From DASRWT01 sp963748485 (GTDB lineage: Bacteria > Methylomirabilota > Methylomirabilia > Rokubacteriales > CSP1-6), in NCBI GenBank assembly GCA_963748485.1, contig CAVVJF010000022.1, positions 372,001 through 436,000 of the forward strand: a DNA stretch of 64,000 bases. The letters run 5' to 3'. The notes under the pieces are model-generated. The model saw nothing but the letters and a program-made list of their open reading frames with translations, made no database searches and was not told the DNA's origin. This document shows, one piece after another, positions 35,342 through 44,858 of this stretch (position 1 is the first letter of the stretch; every line of letters starts with the position of its first letter). The translations under genes were made by a program, and so were the position numbers.

Positions 35342-36585
35342 TGGGTGGTCGCCTCGGCGCCGCGGCGTTGCTCGCGGGGGCTCTCGCCGCGGCCGCCGTC
35401 CTGACCGCGTGCGACAAGGCGGCGGATCCGGCCACCGCCAAGAGTCCGCCGCCGGGGGTCGCGGTGACGGTGGCCGACGTTGTCGCGCGCGACGTGCCGG
35501 TTCAGGTCAACGCCATCGGTAACGTGCAAGCGCTCTCGAGCGTGTCCGTGCAGTCGATGATCAGCGGCGAGGTGCTGAAGGTGCACTTCAGTGAGGGGCA
35601 GGAGGTGCCCGCGGGCGCGCCGCTGTTCACGATTGATCCGCGCCAGCTCCATGCGGCCCTCCTGCAGGCGCAGGCAACGCTGGCGCAGCACCAGGCCGCG
35701 GTGATGCAGGCCGAGGCCATCCTGGCCAAGGACACCGCGGAGCTCGAGAACGCCCGGATCGAGGAGAAGCGCTACAAGAAGCTGCTCGATGGCGAATTCG
35801 TGGCGCGCGAGCAGTACGACCAGATCCGCACCAAGGAGCGGACCCTCAGCGCCACCATCGATGCCGATCGCGCGGCGATCGAGACGGCCAAGGCCCTCGT
35901 CCGCGCCGACCAGGCGGCGGTCGAGAACGTCCGGGTGCAGCTCTCTTATTCGGAAATCCGTGCCCCGATCGGCGGCCGTACCGGCAATCTCCTCCTGCAC
36001 CAGGGCAACGTCGTCAAGGCCAACGACGTGGGGAACCCGATGGTGGTGATCAACCAGATCCACCCGATCTACGTCGCGTTCGCGGTGCCGGAGGCCCAGC
36101 TCGACGAGATCAAGCGCTACCGTGCCGCCGGCGACCTGCTGGTGGAGGCGCGCCCGCCCGGTGCTCCGGGGAGCGTCGCGCGCGGCAAGGTGACCTTCAT
36201 CAACAACACGGTCGATCCGAGCACCGGGACCATCCAGATCAAGGCCACCTTCGGTAACGACGACAACGCCCTCTGGCCCGGGCAGTTCGTCAATGTCGCC
36301 TTGATCCTCACGCGCCAGCCGAAGGCGCTCGTCATCCCGTCGCAGGCCGTGCAGAGCGGGCAGAAGGGCCAGTTCGTGTTCGTGGTCAAGGCGGACCAGA
36401 CGGTAGAGGCGCGGCCGGTGGTGCCGGGCGCGGCGGACGGCCGGGACGTCGTGATCACGAGCGGACTCAAGGCGGGCGAGCGGGTGGTGACCGACGGCCA
36501 GCTGCGGCTCGTGCCGGGTGCGCGCGTGGACGTGAAGCCGGGGGCTCCGGCCGCTCCCGTGCCGGGCAAGACAGGCGGAGGATGA
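35341..36585 (+). CDS. RND efflux periplasmic adaptor lipoprotein (MdtA/AcrA type)
   Basis: 414 aa. It has a signal peptide with lipobox LTAC (Cys24), so it is anchored to the inner membrane by lipid. The body shows the lipoyl half (VQSMISGEVLKVHFSEGQEV), a long helical hairpin with APIGGRTGNLLLHQGNVV as the second half, the beta-barrel (GKVTFINNTVDPSTGTIQIKATF, a strong MdtA/AcrA signature) and the membrane-proximal domain (VIPSQAVQSGQKGQFVFVV). ATG 35341 is used; GTG 35338 is in frame. The stop overlaps the pump start as ATGA. Confidence 0.93.
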   Translation: MGGRLGAAALLAGALAAAAVLTACDKAADPATAKSPPPGVAVTVADVVARDVPVQVNAIGNVQALSSVSVQSMISGEVLKVHFSEGQEVPAGAPLFTIDPRQLHAALLQAQATLAQHQAAVMQAEAILAKDTAELENARIEEKRYKKLLDGEFVAREQYDQIRTKERTLSATIDADRAAIETAKALVRADQAAVENVRVQLSYSEIRAPIGGRTGNLLLHQGNVVKANDVGNPMVVINQIHPIYVAFAVPEAQLDEIKRYRAAGDLLVEARPPGAPGSVARGKVTFINNTVDPSTGTIQIKATFGNDDNALWPGQFVNVALILTRQPKALVIPSQAVQSGQKGQFVFVVKADQTVEARPVVPGAADGRDVVITSGLKAGERVVTDGQLRLVPGARVDVKPGAPAAPVPGKTGGG

Positions 36586-39500
36586 GCACCGACCTCTTCA
36601 TCCGGCGCCCCGTCATGACCACCCTGCTCATGGCGGGAATCCTGGTCTTCGGCATCATGGCCTACCGGCTCCTGCCGGTCAGCGACCTGCCGAACATCGA
36701 CTTCCCGACCATCCAGGTCACCGCGAGCCTGCCCGGCGCCAGCCCCGACACCATGGCCTCGGCGGTAGCCACCCCGCTCGAGAAGCAGTTCTCCACGATC
36801 GCGGGCATCGACTCGATGACCTCGACGAGCGCCCTGGGCACGACCCAGATCACCATGCAGTTCACGCTGGACCGCAACATCGACGCGGCGGCACAGGACG
36901 TCCAGGCGGCTATCGCCGCCGCGCAGAACCAGATGCCGCCCGGCATGCCGACGCCGCCGTCCTACAAGAAGGTGAATCCGGCGGACCAGCCGATCCTGTA
37001 CCTGGCGGTCAGCTCGCCGACGCTCCCGCTCTACGTAGTGGACGAGTACGCGCAGACCAACCTGGCCCAGCGCATTTCCACCATCAACGGCGTGGCGCAG
37101 GTGGGGATTTTCGGCTCGCAGAAGTACGCGGTGCGGGTCCAGCTCGACCCCAGCAGGATGGCCACGCTCGGCATCGGCATCGACGAGGTGCAGAAGGCCC
37201 TCGCCGAGAGCAACGTGAACCTGCCCACCGGCACTCTTTGGGGGCCCAACCAGGCGTTCAGCGTGCAGGCCACCGGACAGCTCACGAGCGCCGCCGCCTA
37301 CCGGCCGATGATCGTCGCCTATCGCAACGGCTCGCCGGTACGGCTCGAGCAGCTCGGCCGCGTGGTCGACGGCGTGCAGAGCGACAAGGTCGCCTCCTGG
37401 TACAACAACGAGCGCGCGGTGGTGCTGGCGATCCAGAAGCAACCCGGCACCAACACCATCGAGGTGGTGGACGCGATCAACCGGGTACTGCCGGCGGTGC
37501 GGGCCCAGCTGCCCGCCTCGGTGAGCCTGAACACGCTCTACGACCGGTCGGTCTCGATCCGGGGATCGGTCCACGACGTCCAGTTCACGCTGATGCTGGC
37601 CATCGCGCTCGTGGTGCTCGTCATCTTCCTCTTCTTGCGGAACGTCTCGGCCACGATCATCCCCAGCCTCGCGCTGCCGATGTCGATCGTGGGCACGTTT
37701 ATGGTCATGTACGTGCTCGGCTACACCATCGACAACCTCTCCCTCATGGCGTTGACCCTGGCCGTCGGCTTCATCGTGGACGACGCCATCGTCATGCTCG
37801 AGAACATCGTGCGCCACATGGAGGAGGGGATGCCGCGGATGGAAGCCGCCCTCGTGGGCGCCCGCGAGATCGCCTTCACCATCGTCTCCATGACCGCGTC
37901 GCTGGCCGCGGTCTTCCTGCCCGTGCTGTTCATGGGCGGCATCGTGGGCCGTCTGCTCCACGAGTTCGCGGTGGTCATCGGAGCGGCGGTCATCGTGTCG
38001 GGCATCGTCTCGCTGACCTTGACCCCGATGGCGTGCAGCCGGTTCCTGCGCCCGCCGCGTGAGCCGCACGGCCGGGTCTACGCGGCCTCCGAGCGCGTCT
38101 TCACCTCGATGCTCGGTCTCTACGAGCGCACGCTCTCGCTCGTGCTCCGGCACCCCCGCTTCACCCTCATGGTCTTCGTGGCGACGGTGGTGCTGACCGG
38201 CTATCTCTTCGTGATCATCCCCAAGGGCTTCATCCCCAACGAGGACACCGGCCAGGTCTTCGCCTTCACCGAGGCGTCGCAGGACATCTCGTTCGAGGGA
38301 ATGATGGAGCACCAGGTGCAGGCGGCGGAGATCGTCCGCAAGCAGCCGTACGTCGACTCGTTCTTTTCCGGCATCGGAGCCAGCGGCTCGAGCGTGGTGA
38401 TGAACACCGGCCGCATCTTCATGCGCCTCAAGCCGTCGTCGGAGCGACCCACCGCCGACGAGATCGTGCAGGATCTCCGGAAAAAGCTCTCCGGCATCCC
38501 GGGCATGAACGTCTATCCGCAGGTGCTGCCCACGATTCGCATCGGCGGCAATCTCACCAAGGGCCAGTATCAGTACACGCTTCAGGACGCCGACCTTGGG
38601 CGGCTCTACGAGTGGGCGCCGATTCTCTTCGACCGCCTCAAGGGTCTGCCCGGCTTCCTGGACGTGAACTCGGACCTCCAGATCTCGAGCCCGCAGGTGC
38701 TGGTGGAGATCGACCGGGAGAAGGCCTCCGCGGTCGGTGTGACCGCGTTGCAGATCGAGGCCGCGCTGAACAATGCCTTCGGCTCTCCGCAGGTGTCGAC
38801 GATCTATACGCCGACCAATCAGTACTGGGTCATGATAGAGCTGCTCCCGCAGTACCAGCGCGATCCCGCCGCGTTGTCGAGTCTGTACATACGGTCATCC
38901 ACCGGCAAGCTCGTCCCGCTGGGCACGGTGGCCAAGCTCACGCGCACGGTGGGTCCGCTTACCGTGAACCACCTGGGTCAGCTCCCCGCGGTGACGATCT
39001 CGTTCAACCTGACGCCCGGGGTGGCGCTGGGCGCGGCGGTCGAGCACATCCAGAAGGTCGAGCGCGAGGTGCGGGTCCCGGCGACCCTCAACACGAGCTT
39101 CCAGGGCACCGTCCAGGCCTTCCAGCGCTCGCTGCAGGGCCTCGGCCTCCTGCTGCTCGCCGCGATTATCGTCATCTACCTGATCCTGGGGATTCTCTAC
39201 GAGAGCTTCATCCACCCCCTCACGATTCTGTCCGGCTTGCCGTCGGCAGGCGTGGGAGCGCTCCTGACGCTGCTGATCTTCGGTCAGGAGCTGAACCTCT
39301 ACGGCTTCGTCGGAATCATCATGCTCGTCGGCATCGTGAAGAAGAACGCGATCATGATGATCGACTTCGCGCTGGACGCCCAGCGCCGGGGCAAGCCCGC
39401 GGCCGAGGCGATCTATCAGGGCTGCCTCTTGCGCTTCCGCCCGATCATGATGACGACAATGGCGGCGCTCATGGGCACCCTGCCCATCGCGGTGGGGCTG

Positions 39501-39683
39501 GGGGCCGGCGCGGATTCCCGGCGCTCGCTCGGCCTCGCCGTCGTCGGCGGCCTCGTCCTGTCCCAGCTCCTCACGCTCTACATCACGCCGGTCATCTACC
39601 TCTACCTCGAGCGCTTCCAGGAGCGAGCCGCGCGCCGGCATCCGGCGGCGCCCGAGATGGTTCCGCACCCCGCCGACCACTGA
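36582..39683 (+). CDS. RND multidrug efflux permease (AcrB/MdtBC family)
   Basis: 1033 aa, full length for the HAE-1 RND family, with 12 expected helices and two large periplasmic loops. The N-terminus MSTDLFIRRPVMTTLLM is typical. The proton-relay aspartates are present in GFIVDDAIVMLENI and the partner lysine in VGIVKKNAIMMIDFAL. The porter signature NHLGQLPAVTISFNL and the SGLPSAGVGALLTL helix fit MdtB/C-like pumps. It exports drugs or other amphiphiles with the preceding adaptor. No outer-membrane TolC gene is in the operon, so a TolC from elsewhere is needed. Confidence 0.95.
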   Translation: MSTDLFIRRPVMTTLLMAGILVFGIMAYRLLPVSDLPNIDFPTIQVTASLPGASPDTMASAVATPLEKQFSTIAGIDSMTSTSALGTTQITMQFTLDRNIDAAAQDVQAAIAAAQNQMPPGMPTPPSYKKVNPADQPILYLAVSSPTLPLYVVDEYAQTNLAQRISTINGVAQVGIFGSQKYAVRVQLDPSRMATLGIGIDEVQKALAESNVNLPTGTLWGPNQAFSVQATGQLTSAAAYRPMIVAYRNGSPVRLEQLGRVVDGVQSDKVASWYNNERAVVLAIQKQPGTNTIEVVDAINRVLPAVRAQLPASVSLNTLYDRSVSIRGSVHDVQFTLMLAIALVVLVIFLFLRNVSATIIPSLALPMSIVGTFMVMYVLGYTIDNLSLMALTLAVGFIVDDAIVMLENIVRHMEEGMPRMEAALVGAREIAFTIVSMTASLAAVFLPVLFMGGIVGRLLHEFAVVIGAAVIVSGIVSLTLTPMACSRFLRPPREPHGRVYAASERVFTSMLGLYERTLSLVLRHPRFTLMVFVATVVLTGYLFVIIPKGFIPNEDTGQVFAFTEASQDISFEGMMEHQVQAAEIVRKQPYVDSFFSGIGASGSSVVMNTGRIFMRLKPSSERPTADEIVQDLRKKLSGIPGMNVYPQVLPTIRIGGNLTKGQYQYTLQDADLGRLYEWAPILFDRLKGLPGFLDVNSDLQISSPQVLVEIDREKASAVGVTALQIEAALNNAFGSPQVSTIYTPTNQYWVMIELLPQYQRDPAALSSLYIRSSTGKLVPLGTVAKLTRTVGPLTVNHLGQLPAVTISFNLTPGVALGAAVEHIQKVEREVRVPATLNTSFQGTVQAFQRSLQGLGLLLLAAIIVIYLILGILYESFIHPLTILSGLPSAGVGALLTLLIFGQELNLYGFVGIIMLVGIVKKNAIMMIDFALDAQRRGKPAAEAIYQGCLLRFRPIMMTTMAALMGTLPIAVGLGAGADSRRSLGLAVVGGLVLSQLLTLYITPVIYLYLERFQERAARRHPAAPEMVPHPADH

Positions 39684-39707
39684 GGCTCGCGCTCGCTCGC
39701 GTCGCGG

Positions 39708-40523
39708 CTACTCCGCGAACTGGGCGGCCCGCCACTTGAGCGCCGCGCCGAGGCCCTCCTTCTCGCGGATCTCGTCGAACTTCATCCCGACCTCGGTCCG
39801 CGCCGCGTAAAGCGGCGCCAGCACGTCGAGCCCGGCGAGGATGGCGTTGCGGAAGCCCGCCGCCTCGGCGCCGCGCCGAGTAGCGAGCTTGGTGGCCACG
39901 AGCGACTCGGGGGAGATCAGCGCGAGCCGGCGCGCCCACTTCAGCGTCGCCGCCCGCAGGTCGGCGCGGGGGACGACGCGGTTGACCATGCCGTATGACA
40001 GCGCCGTCTTGGCGTCGATCGGGTCGCCGGAGTAGAGCAGCTCGCGCGCGCGCCGGAGGCCGATCACGAAGGGCATCACGAGGCCCGGGCCCACGTTGGA
40101 GAAGCGGATCTCGGGCTCGCCGAAGAGGGCGTCGTCCGCGGCGATGGCAAGGTCGCACAGCATCATCAGCTCGCAGCCGCCGCCCAGGCAGTGCCCCTGG
40201 ACGGACGCGATGACCGGCTTCTTCATGTCCCACGGTGTCATCTCGAGGCGAATGTCGTCGCTGAGCGAGTCGTGCCAGGCGAGCGCGTTGCCGCGCCGGG
40301 CGGCCCGGGCCGGGTTGGGCGAGATGTCATAGCCCGCGCTGAAGCTCCGGCCCTCGGCTCGGAGCACCACCATGCTCGTGGCCGGGTCGGCGTCGGCGGC
40401 GAGGAGGTGCTCGACCAGCGCGTGCTTGAGCTCGAGGGTGATGGCGTTGAGCTTGTCGGGGCGGTTGATGGTCACGATGCCGACGCGACCGTCGACGGCG
40501 TAGGTCACGAGCTCCGCGGTCAT
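39708..40523 (-). CDS. Enoyl-CoA hydratase/isomerase family protein
   Basis: 271 aa crotonase-fold protein. The oxyanion-hole regions are RSFSAGYDIS and GHCLGGGCELMMLCD; the second active-site region is FGEPEIRFSNVGPG. Crotonases hydrate enoyl-CoA or catalyse related CoA-ester chemistry; a hydratase role in beta-oxidation is the default guess. It lies 9 bp after the acyl-CoA ligase gene on the minus strand, so both probably act on the same CoA-ester pathway. Confidence 0.88.
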   Translation of the reverse strand: MTAELVTYAVDGRVGIVTINRPDKLNAITLELKHALVEHLLAADADPATSMVVLRAEGRSFSAGYDISPNPARAARRGNALAWHDSLSDDIRLEMTPWDMKKPVIASVQGHCLGGGCELMMLCDLAIAADDALFGEPEIRFSNVGPGLVMPFVIGLRRARELLYSGDPIDAKTALSYGMVNRVVPRADLRAATLKWARRLALISPESLVATKLATRRGAEAAGFRNAILAGLDVLAPLYAARTEVGMKFDEIREKEGLGAALKWRAAQFAE

Positions 40524-40532
40524 GGGGGCTCC

Positions 40533-42740
40533 TCAGCGTGGCGTCCGCGGGACGATGAGGGCGTCGACGACGACGCAGCCCCGGCCGCGCGGCAGCACTG
40601 TGATGGGGTTCAGGTCGAGCTCGGCGAGAATGAGTCGATCGCTCCAGGCGTAGTCGGCGAGCGCCTCGAGACATCGGGCGAGGCTATCGAGGTCGGCGGG
40701 GGGAGCGCCGCGGAAGCCTCCCAGCAGGGTCGCGGCGGCGGGAACCTCCGCGACCATCGCCTCGGCGTCACCGACACGCAGCGGTAGCGGCCGGAGGGTG
40801 ACGCTGGCGAGCGCCTCCGCGGCAACGCCGCCCAGGCCGAAGGCGAGCATCGGCCCGAAGTCCCGGTCGTGCGTGACGCCGGCGAGGACCTCGACGCCAC
40901 CGCTCACCATCTGCTGCACGAGGAAGCCGGCTACCGCGATGCCGCCGAGCTTCGACGAGCGGATGCCGGCCATGCGGTCCCACGCCTCGCCGAGATCGCG
41001 GGCGTCCCGGAGCCGCGTGGCCACCAGGCCGAGGTCCGAGCGGTGCGGCACCTCGTCGGCGACGAGCTTGAGCGCCACGGGGTAGCCGATCGTGTCCGCC
41101 GCGGCAAGCGCCTCCGCGCGGGTCGCGCAGAGCGTCTCCCGCGCCACGGGCAGGCCCGCTGAGGCGAGCAGGCGCTTGGCGTCATGCTCGTGAATCGTCC
41201 GTCGCGGCGCGCCGCCCAGCAGCAGCGTCGCCAGCGTCGGCATCGGCGTGGCCGGCGCCGGGCGCACCGGCCCGAGGAGGGCGCCCCAGCGGGCCAGGCG
41301 ATCGACTGCGCGGAGCCCTTGGCGTGTGCCGCCGATCAGCGCCATCCCCTCGGCGCTCAGCAGCTCGTGCTGGTCGCGCCGGAAGATGCCCGGCCGCGTG
41401 CCCATCAGGTAGAAGGGTTTGGTCGAGCCCTTGGCGCCCTCGACCAGCATCCGGGCATAGGTCATGAAACGCTCGGGGGTACCGAGAGGCGAGCCGTCGG
41501 TGCTGTCGGTGCACCACACGACCGCGTCGATGTCCGGATCCGCGCCGAGGGTCCTCAGCGCGTGGGGCACGTTCGTCTGGAAGTCGCCGTTGCCCCACGA
41601 GTCGAGGGGGTTGCCGTCGCCGGCGACGGCGCCGATGACGCGCGCGGCCTCGGCACGGGTGGCGGAGGACAGCGCCGGCAGCTCGAGGCCGACGCTGGCG
41701 GCGACGTCCAGGATGAGCTCGGTATGACCGCCGGAGTTTGTCACCACCGCGATCCGCCGGCCGGCGGGCCGACGCGCGCCCTGGCAGGCGGCGAGCGTCT
41801 CCGTCATCTCGTCCATGTCGTGGACCTCGATGGCGCGATGGGCGCGGAGCACGGCCTCGAACACGCGAGACTCGCCGGCGAGACCGCCGGTGTGGCTGGT
41901 GATCGCGCGGCGCGCGCGCTCGCTGCGACCGACCTTCAGGACCACCACCGGCTTGCCGCGCTCCGCGGCGCGATCGAGCGCGGCGACGAACCGCTCCGGC
42001 TGCCGCACGCTCTCGAGGAACATCGCGATCACGCGGGTGGCGGGGTCATCGATCAGGTACTCGAGCACGTCGGCGGCCACGATCACCGCCTCGTTGCCCG
42101 TCGAGACCACGCGGCTCCAGCCGAAGCGCCGGCAGTCGGCGAGGAGGCCGATGACGATGGAGCCGCTCTGGGAGACGAGCCCGACGTTGCCGGCGAGGGG
42201 CGCGGGATCGCGGAGGGCATTCAGGTAGACGAGGCTTCGCTCGTGCGGGCTGATGACGCCCATGCAGTTCGGCCCGCAGAAGGCGATGCCGGCCTCGCGA
42301 CAGATGGCGACCAGCTCGTCCTGGCGGCGGCGGCCCGCGTCGTCACTCTCGGCGAACCCCGCGTCGAAGGCGACGGCCGCGCGGATCCCCTTCTGCGCGG
42401 CGGGCCGGAGGCCTTCGAGCACGCGCTCGTGGTTGACGCAGAACGCGAGCACGTCGACGCCGGGGGGCAGGTCCTCGACCGAGCGGAAGCAGGGCCGGCC
42501 GAGCAGGGTGTCGTACCGAGGATTGATCGGATAGATCGCCCCCGGAAAGCCGATGCGCTCGAGGTTCTCGACGATCGTGCGGCCGACCGAGGGCCGCTCG
42601 GAGGCGCCCAGCACGGCCACCGAGCGGGGCTTCAGGAGGGCGTCGAGGTCGATGAAGCGATCCTCCTCACGAAGAAGGGCACGGTCGATGGCGAGGGCGC
42701 CAACCCTAGGGAGCCTCGCCCACCCCTCCCCGGTGGTCAA
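40533..42740 (-). CDS. ADP-forming acetate/acyl-CoA ligase (fused alpha-beta type)
   Basis: 735 aa. In order: a CoA-binding domain (LDALLKPRSVAVLGASERPSVGRTIVENL), succinyl-CoA-ligase-like domains with the phospho-histidine region SHTGGLAGESR, and a C-terminal ATP-grasp domain (EHDAKRLLASAGLPVARETLC ... GYPVALKLVADEVPHRSDLGLV). The family makes or uses acyl-CoA with ATP/ADP. The start is uncertain: TTG 42740 is the first start codon, no better in-frame ATG or GTG precedes the CoA-binding domain, and no ribosome site is seen. First gene of a two-gene unit with the enoyl-CoA hydratase gene. Confidence 0.88.
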   Translation of the reverse strand: MTTGEGWARLPRVGALAIDRALLREEDRFIDLDALLKPRSVAVLGASERPSVGRTIVENLERIGFPGAIYPINPRYDTLLGRPCFRSVEDLPPGVDVLAFCVNHERVLEGLRPAAQKGIRAAVAFDAGFAESDDAGRRRQDELVAICREAGIAFCGPNCMGVISPHERSLVYLNALRDPAPLAGNVGLVSQSGSIVIGLLADCRRFGWSRVVSTGNEAVIVAADVLEYLIDDPATRVIAMFLESVRQPERFVAALDRAAERGKPVVVLKVGRSERARRAITSHTGGLAGESRVFEAVLRAHRAIEVHDMDEMTETLAACQGARRPAGRRIAVVTNSGGHTELILDVAASVGLELPALSSATRAEAARVIGAVAGDGNPLDSWGNGDFQTNVPHALRTLGADPDIDAVVWCTDSTDGSPLGTPERFMTYARMLVEGAKGSTKPFYLMGTRPGIFRRDQHELLSAEGMALIGGTRQGLRAVDRLARWGALLGPVRPAPATPMPTLATLLLGGAPRRTIHEHDAKRLLASAGLPVARETLCATRAEALAAADTIGYPVALKLVADEVPHRSDLGLVATRLRDARDLGEAWDRMAGIRSSKLGGIAVAGFLVQQMVSGGVEVLAGVTHDRDFGPMLAFGLGGVAAEALASVTLRPLPLRVGDAEAMVAEVPAAATLLGGFRGAPPADLDSLARCLEALADYAWSDRLILAELDLNPITVLPRGRGCVVVDALIVPRTPR

Positions 42741-42782
42741 GCGGCTTTTGTTGGCTTATCTTCGACCCGAGGGAACTACACC

Positions 42783-43268
42783 ATGATCTGGGGCCTGACG
42801 GCGTCGACGTTCACGTTCCTGCACGTGCTCCTCAGCCTGGTGGGAATCGCCGCGGGAATGATCGTCGCGCTCGGCTTGCTGGCGGGGCGGCGCCTGCACG
42901 GCTGGACCGTGTTGTTCCTGGTGGCGACGGTGGCGACGAGCGTGACCGGATTCGGGTTTCCGTTCGATCGCCTGTTGCCGTCACATGTGATCGGGATCCT
43001 GTCCCTAGTGCTCTTGACGGGAGCGATTCTCGCCCGCTACGTCTTTCGTCTTGCCGGGGCCTGGCGCGTCATCTACGTCGTCTGCGCCGCCGCCGCCCTC
43101 TACCTCAACGCCTTCGTCCTCGTGGTCCAAGCGTTCTTGAAGGTGCCGGCCCTGCGCGCGACGGCGCCGCAGCAGACCGAGCCGCTGTTCGTGATCGCGC
43201 AGGTCCTCGTGCTTTTGATCTCCGTCGCCCTCACCATCATCGCGGCGGTGCGATTCCGCCTCGGTTAG
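42783..43268 (+). CDS. Small multi-pass membrane protein, unknown function
   Basis: 161 aa with about five hydrophobic helices and short loops (for example FLHVLLSLVGIAAGMIVALGL and VIGILSLVLLTGAILARYVF). ATG 42783 is preceded by GAGGGA. The family is not recognised. It is divergent from the acyl-CoA ligase gene (42 bp) and its last four bases overlap the convergent dehydrogenase gene. Confidence 0.7.
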   Translation: MIWGLTASTFTFLHVLLSLVGIAAGMIVALGLLAGRRLHGWTVLFLVATVATSVTGFGFPFDRLLPSHVIGILSLVLLTGAILARYVFRLAGAWRVIYVVCAAAALYLNAFVLVVQAFLKVPALRATAPQQTEPLFVIAQVLVLLISVALTIIAAVRFRLG

Positions 43269-44422
43269 ACCTTGTTGGGCCCCTTGTTGGGATTGATCAG
43301 GTACTTCGCGCCGGTGCCCATTTTGCCGTAGACGGCGATCTCCTTGAGATCGAGCGCTCCCGCGAGGGAGACCTCCTTCGTATACGTGCTCGCGAAGGTC
43401 GTCTTGATCTCCGCCGCCACCCGCTGCCGCAGCTTCTGGGCGGCTTCGAAGCCGATCTTCTGGAGGAACGGCGTGAGCAGCCAGCCGCCGATGCCCCACG
43501 CCATCCCGAACGCGCGGGTGAACGTGGTCGGGCTCCGGTCGAGCCCGCCGTAGATGTACACCTGCTTGTGCACGGTGGAGCCGTAGCGGCTGTACTCCTT
43601 CGCCGTCCGGTTCGCCGCGATCTCCATGGCGGTGAGGATCTGCCCGGCCAGCGGGCCGCCCCCGGTGGCGTCGAAGCCCACCGTGGCGCCGGTCGCGACG
43701 AGGGCCTCGGTGAGATCGTCCATGAAGGTGGGCGCGCTCGAAACGCATACGTGCGTGGCCCCGATCTTCTTGAGCACGTCGACCTGCTCGGGCTTCCGCA
43801 CGATGTTCACGAGGCCGACTTTGTCCTTCACGCAGATCTTGACCAGCATCTGGCCGAGGTTCGAGGCGGCCGCCGTGTGCACGAGCGCGGTGTGGCCCTC
43901 CGCGCGCATCGTCTCCACCATGCCGAGGGCGGTGAGGGGATTGACGAAGCAGGACGCGCCCTCGGCGGGCGTGGTCCCCGGCGGCAGCACCAGGCATTGC
44001 GCGGCCTTGATGCAGCGGTACTGCGTGTACATGGCACCGCCGAGAATGGCCACCGTCTTCCCCATGAGCGCCTGGGCGGCCGGGGAGGCGCCGGCCTGCA
44101 CTACGACGCCGGCCCCCTCGTTGCCCACGGGGAGCGACTGGTCGAGACGGCCGGCCAGGGCCTTCATAGCCGCCGGCGGGATGGTGGCGGTGACCACCGG
44201 GTTGTCCGCCGTGCCGGAGGCCTTGGCCGTGTTCATGTCGGCCCCGCCGAACAGTAGTCCCTGATCCGAGGGATTGATGGGCGAGGCCTCCATGCGGACA
44301 ATGACTTCCTCGGGCTTCGGCTCCGGCGTGGGAACTTTGGCCAGCGAGAGCTCGAGAGCTCCGTTCTTCTTCACGGTGGAGCGAAGCTGAAGGCCCGTGT
44401 CGTTCGTGATGGCGCTTGTCAT
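43265..44422 (-). CDS. Zinc-binding-type alcohol dehydrogenase / quinone oxidoreductase family
   Basis: 385 aa medium-chain reductase. The N-terminal GroES-like domain shows EEVIVRMEASPINPSDQGLL and LPVGNEGAGVVVQAG; the Rossmann domain has ALVHTAAASNLGQMLVKIC and VGFDATGGGPLAG. No zinc-ligand cluster is obvious, which fits the zinc-free quinone oxidoreductase branch. It uses NADPH to reduce an activated double bond or quinone. It has its own upstream region of ~230 bp that holds no other gene. Confidence 0.85.
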   Translation of the reverse strand: MTSAITNDTGLQLRSTVKKNGALELSLAKVPTPEPKPEEVIVRMEASPINPSDQGLLFGGADMNTAKASGTADNPVVTATIPPAAMKALAGRLDQSLPVGNEGAGVVVQAGASPAAQALMGKTVAILGGAMYTQYRCIKAAQCLVLPPGTTPAEGASCFVNPLTALGMVETMRAEGHTALVHTAAASNLGQMLVKICVKDKVGLVNIVRKPEQVDVLKKIGATHVCVSSAPTFMDDLTEALVATGATVGFDATGGGPLAGQILTAMEIAANRTAKEYSRYGSTVHKQVYIYGGLDRSPTTFTRAFGMAWGIGGWLLTPFLQKIGFEAAQKLRQRVAAEIKTTFASTYTKEVSLAGALDLKEIAVYGKMGTGAKYLINPNKGPNKV

Positions 44423-44657
44423 GGGTCGTCTCCTTGGCCGGGATGATGGCGCGCCGCCATCCTCGTGTCAAACGACGCAGGACGGCCAAACCCGGGCGCC
44501 GCCCCGGCGTTCCGCCCGCCTCGAGACCCCGTTCTGCCCTCGCTCGTCGTCGAGTCGAGGCGGAATCGGCCCTGAAAACGGGAGTTTCCATGCTGGCACC
44601 AGGTTTGCTGTCTTGAGGGGCGGGCACACCGCCGTGCTCTCAAGGAGGACGCAGTCC

Positions 44658-44855
44658 ATGGAACAGACACGTGTCGTCGCAACGATGCTCGGAGTGTTCG
44701 CGTTCGTCGCCGCGCTCAGCGGCGCGGTGCTCGCCTCGCGCAGCGCCACGCCGGCCGGCAATCTCATGACCGACTCGGGGGACAATCCGATCAACGCGCC
44801 CAACACGCCGCTGGGGCCGATCAACGCGCCGCGGGAGGTCTTCCTGGCCTGCTGA
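44658..44855 (+). CDS. Small exported peptide (65 aa), unknown function
   Basis: A strong ribosome site (CAAGGAGGAC) precedes ATG 44658. Residues 1-27 form a typical signal sequence (VVATMLGVFAFVAALSGAVLAS). The mature part, about 38 aa, is Asn/Pro-rich with a near-repeat (NPINAPNTPLG then PINAPREV) and ends in a single C-terminal cysteine. I recognise no family. The ribosome site and signal peptide argue that it is real. Confidence 0.6.
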   Translation: MEQTRVVATMLGVFAFVAALSGAVLASRSATPAGNLMTDSGDNPINAPNTPLGPINAPREVFLAC

Positions 44856-44858
44856 GAT

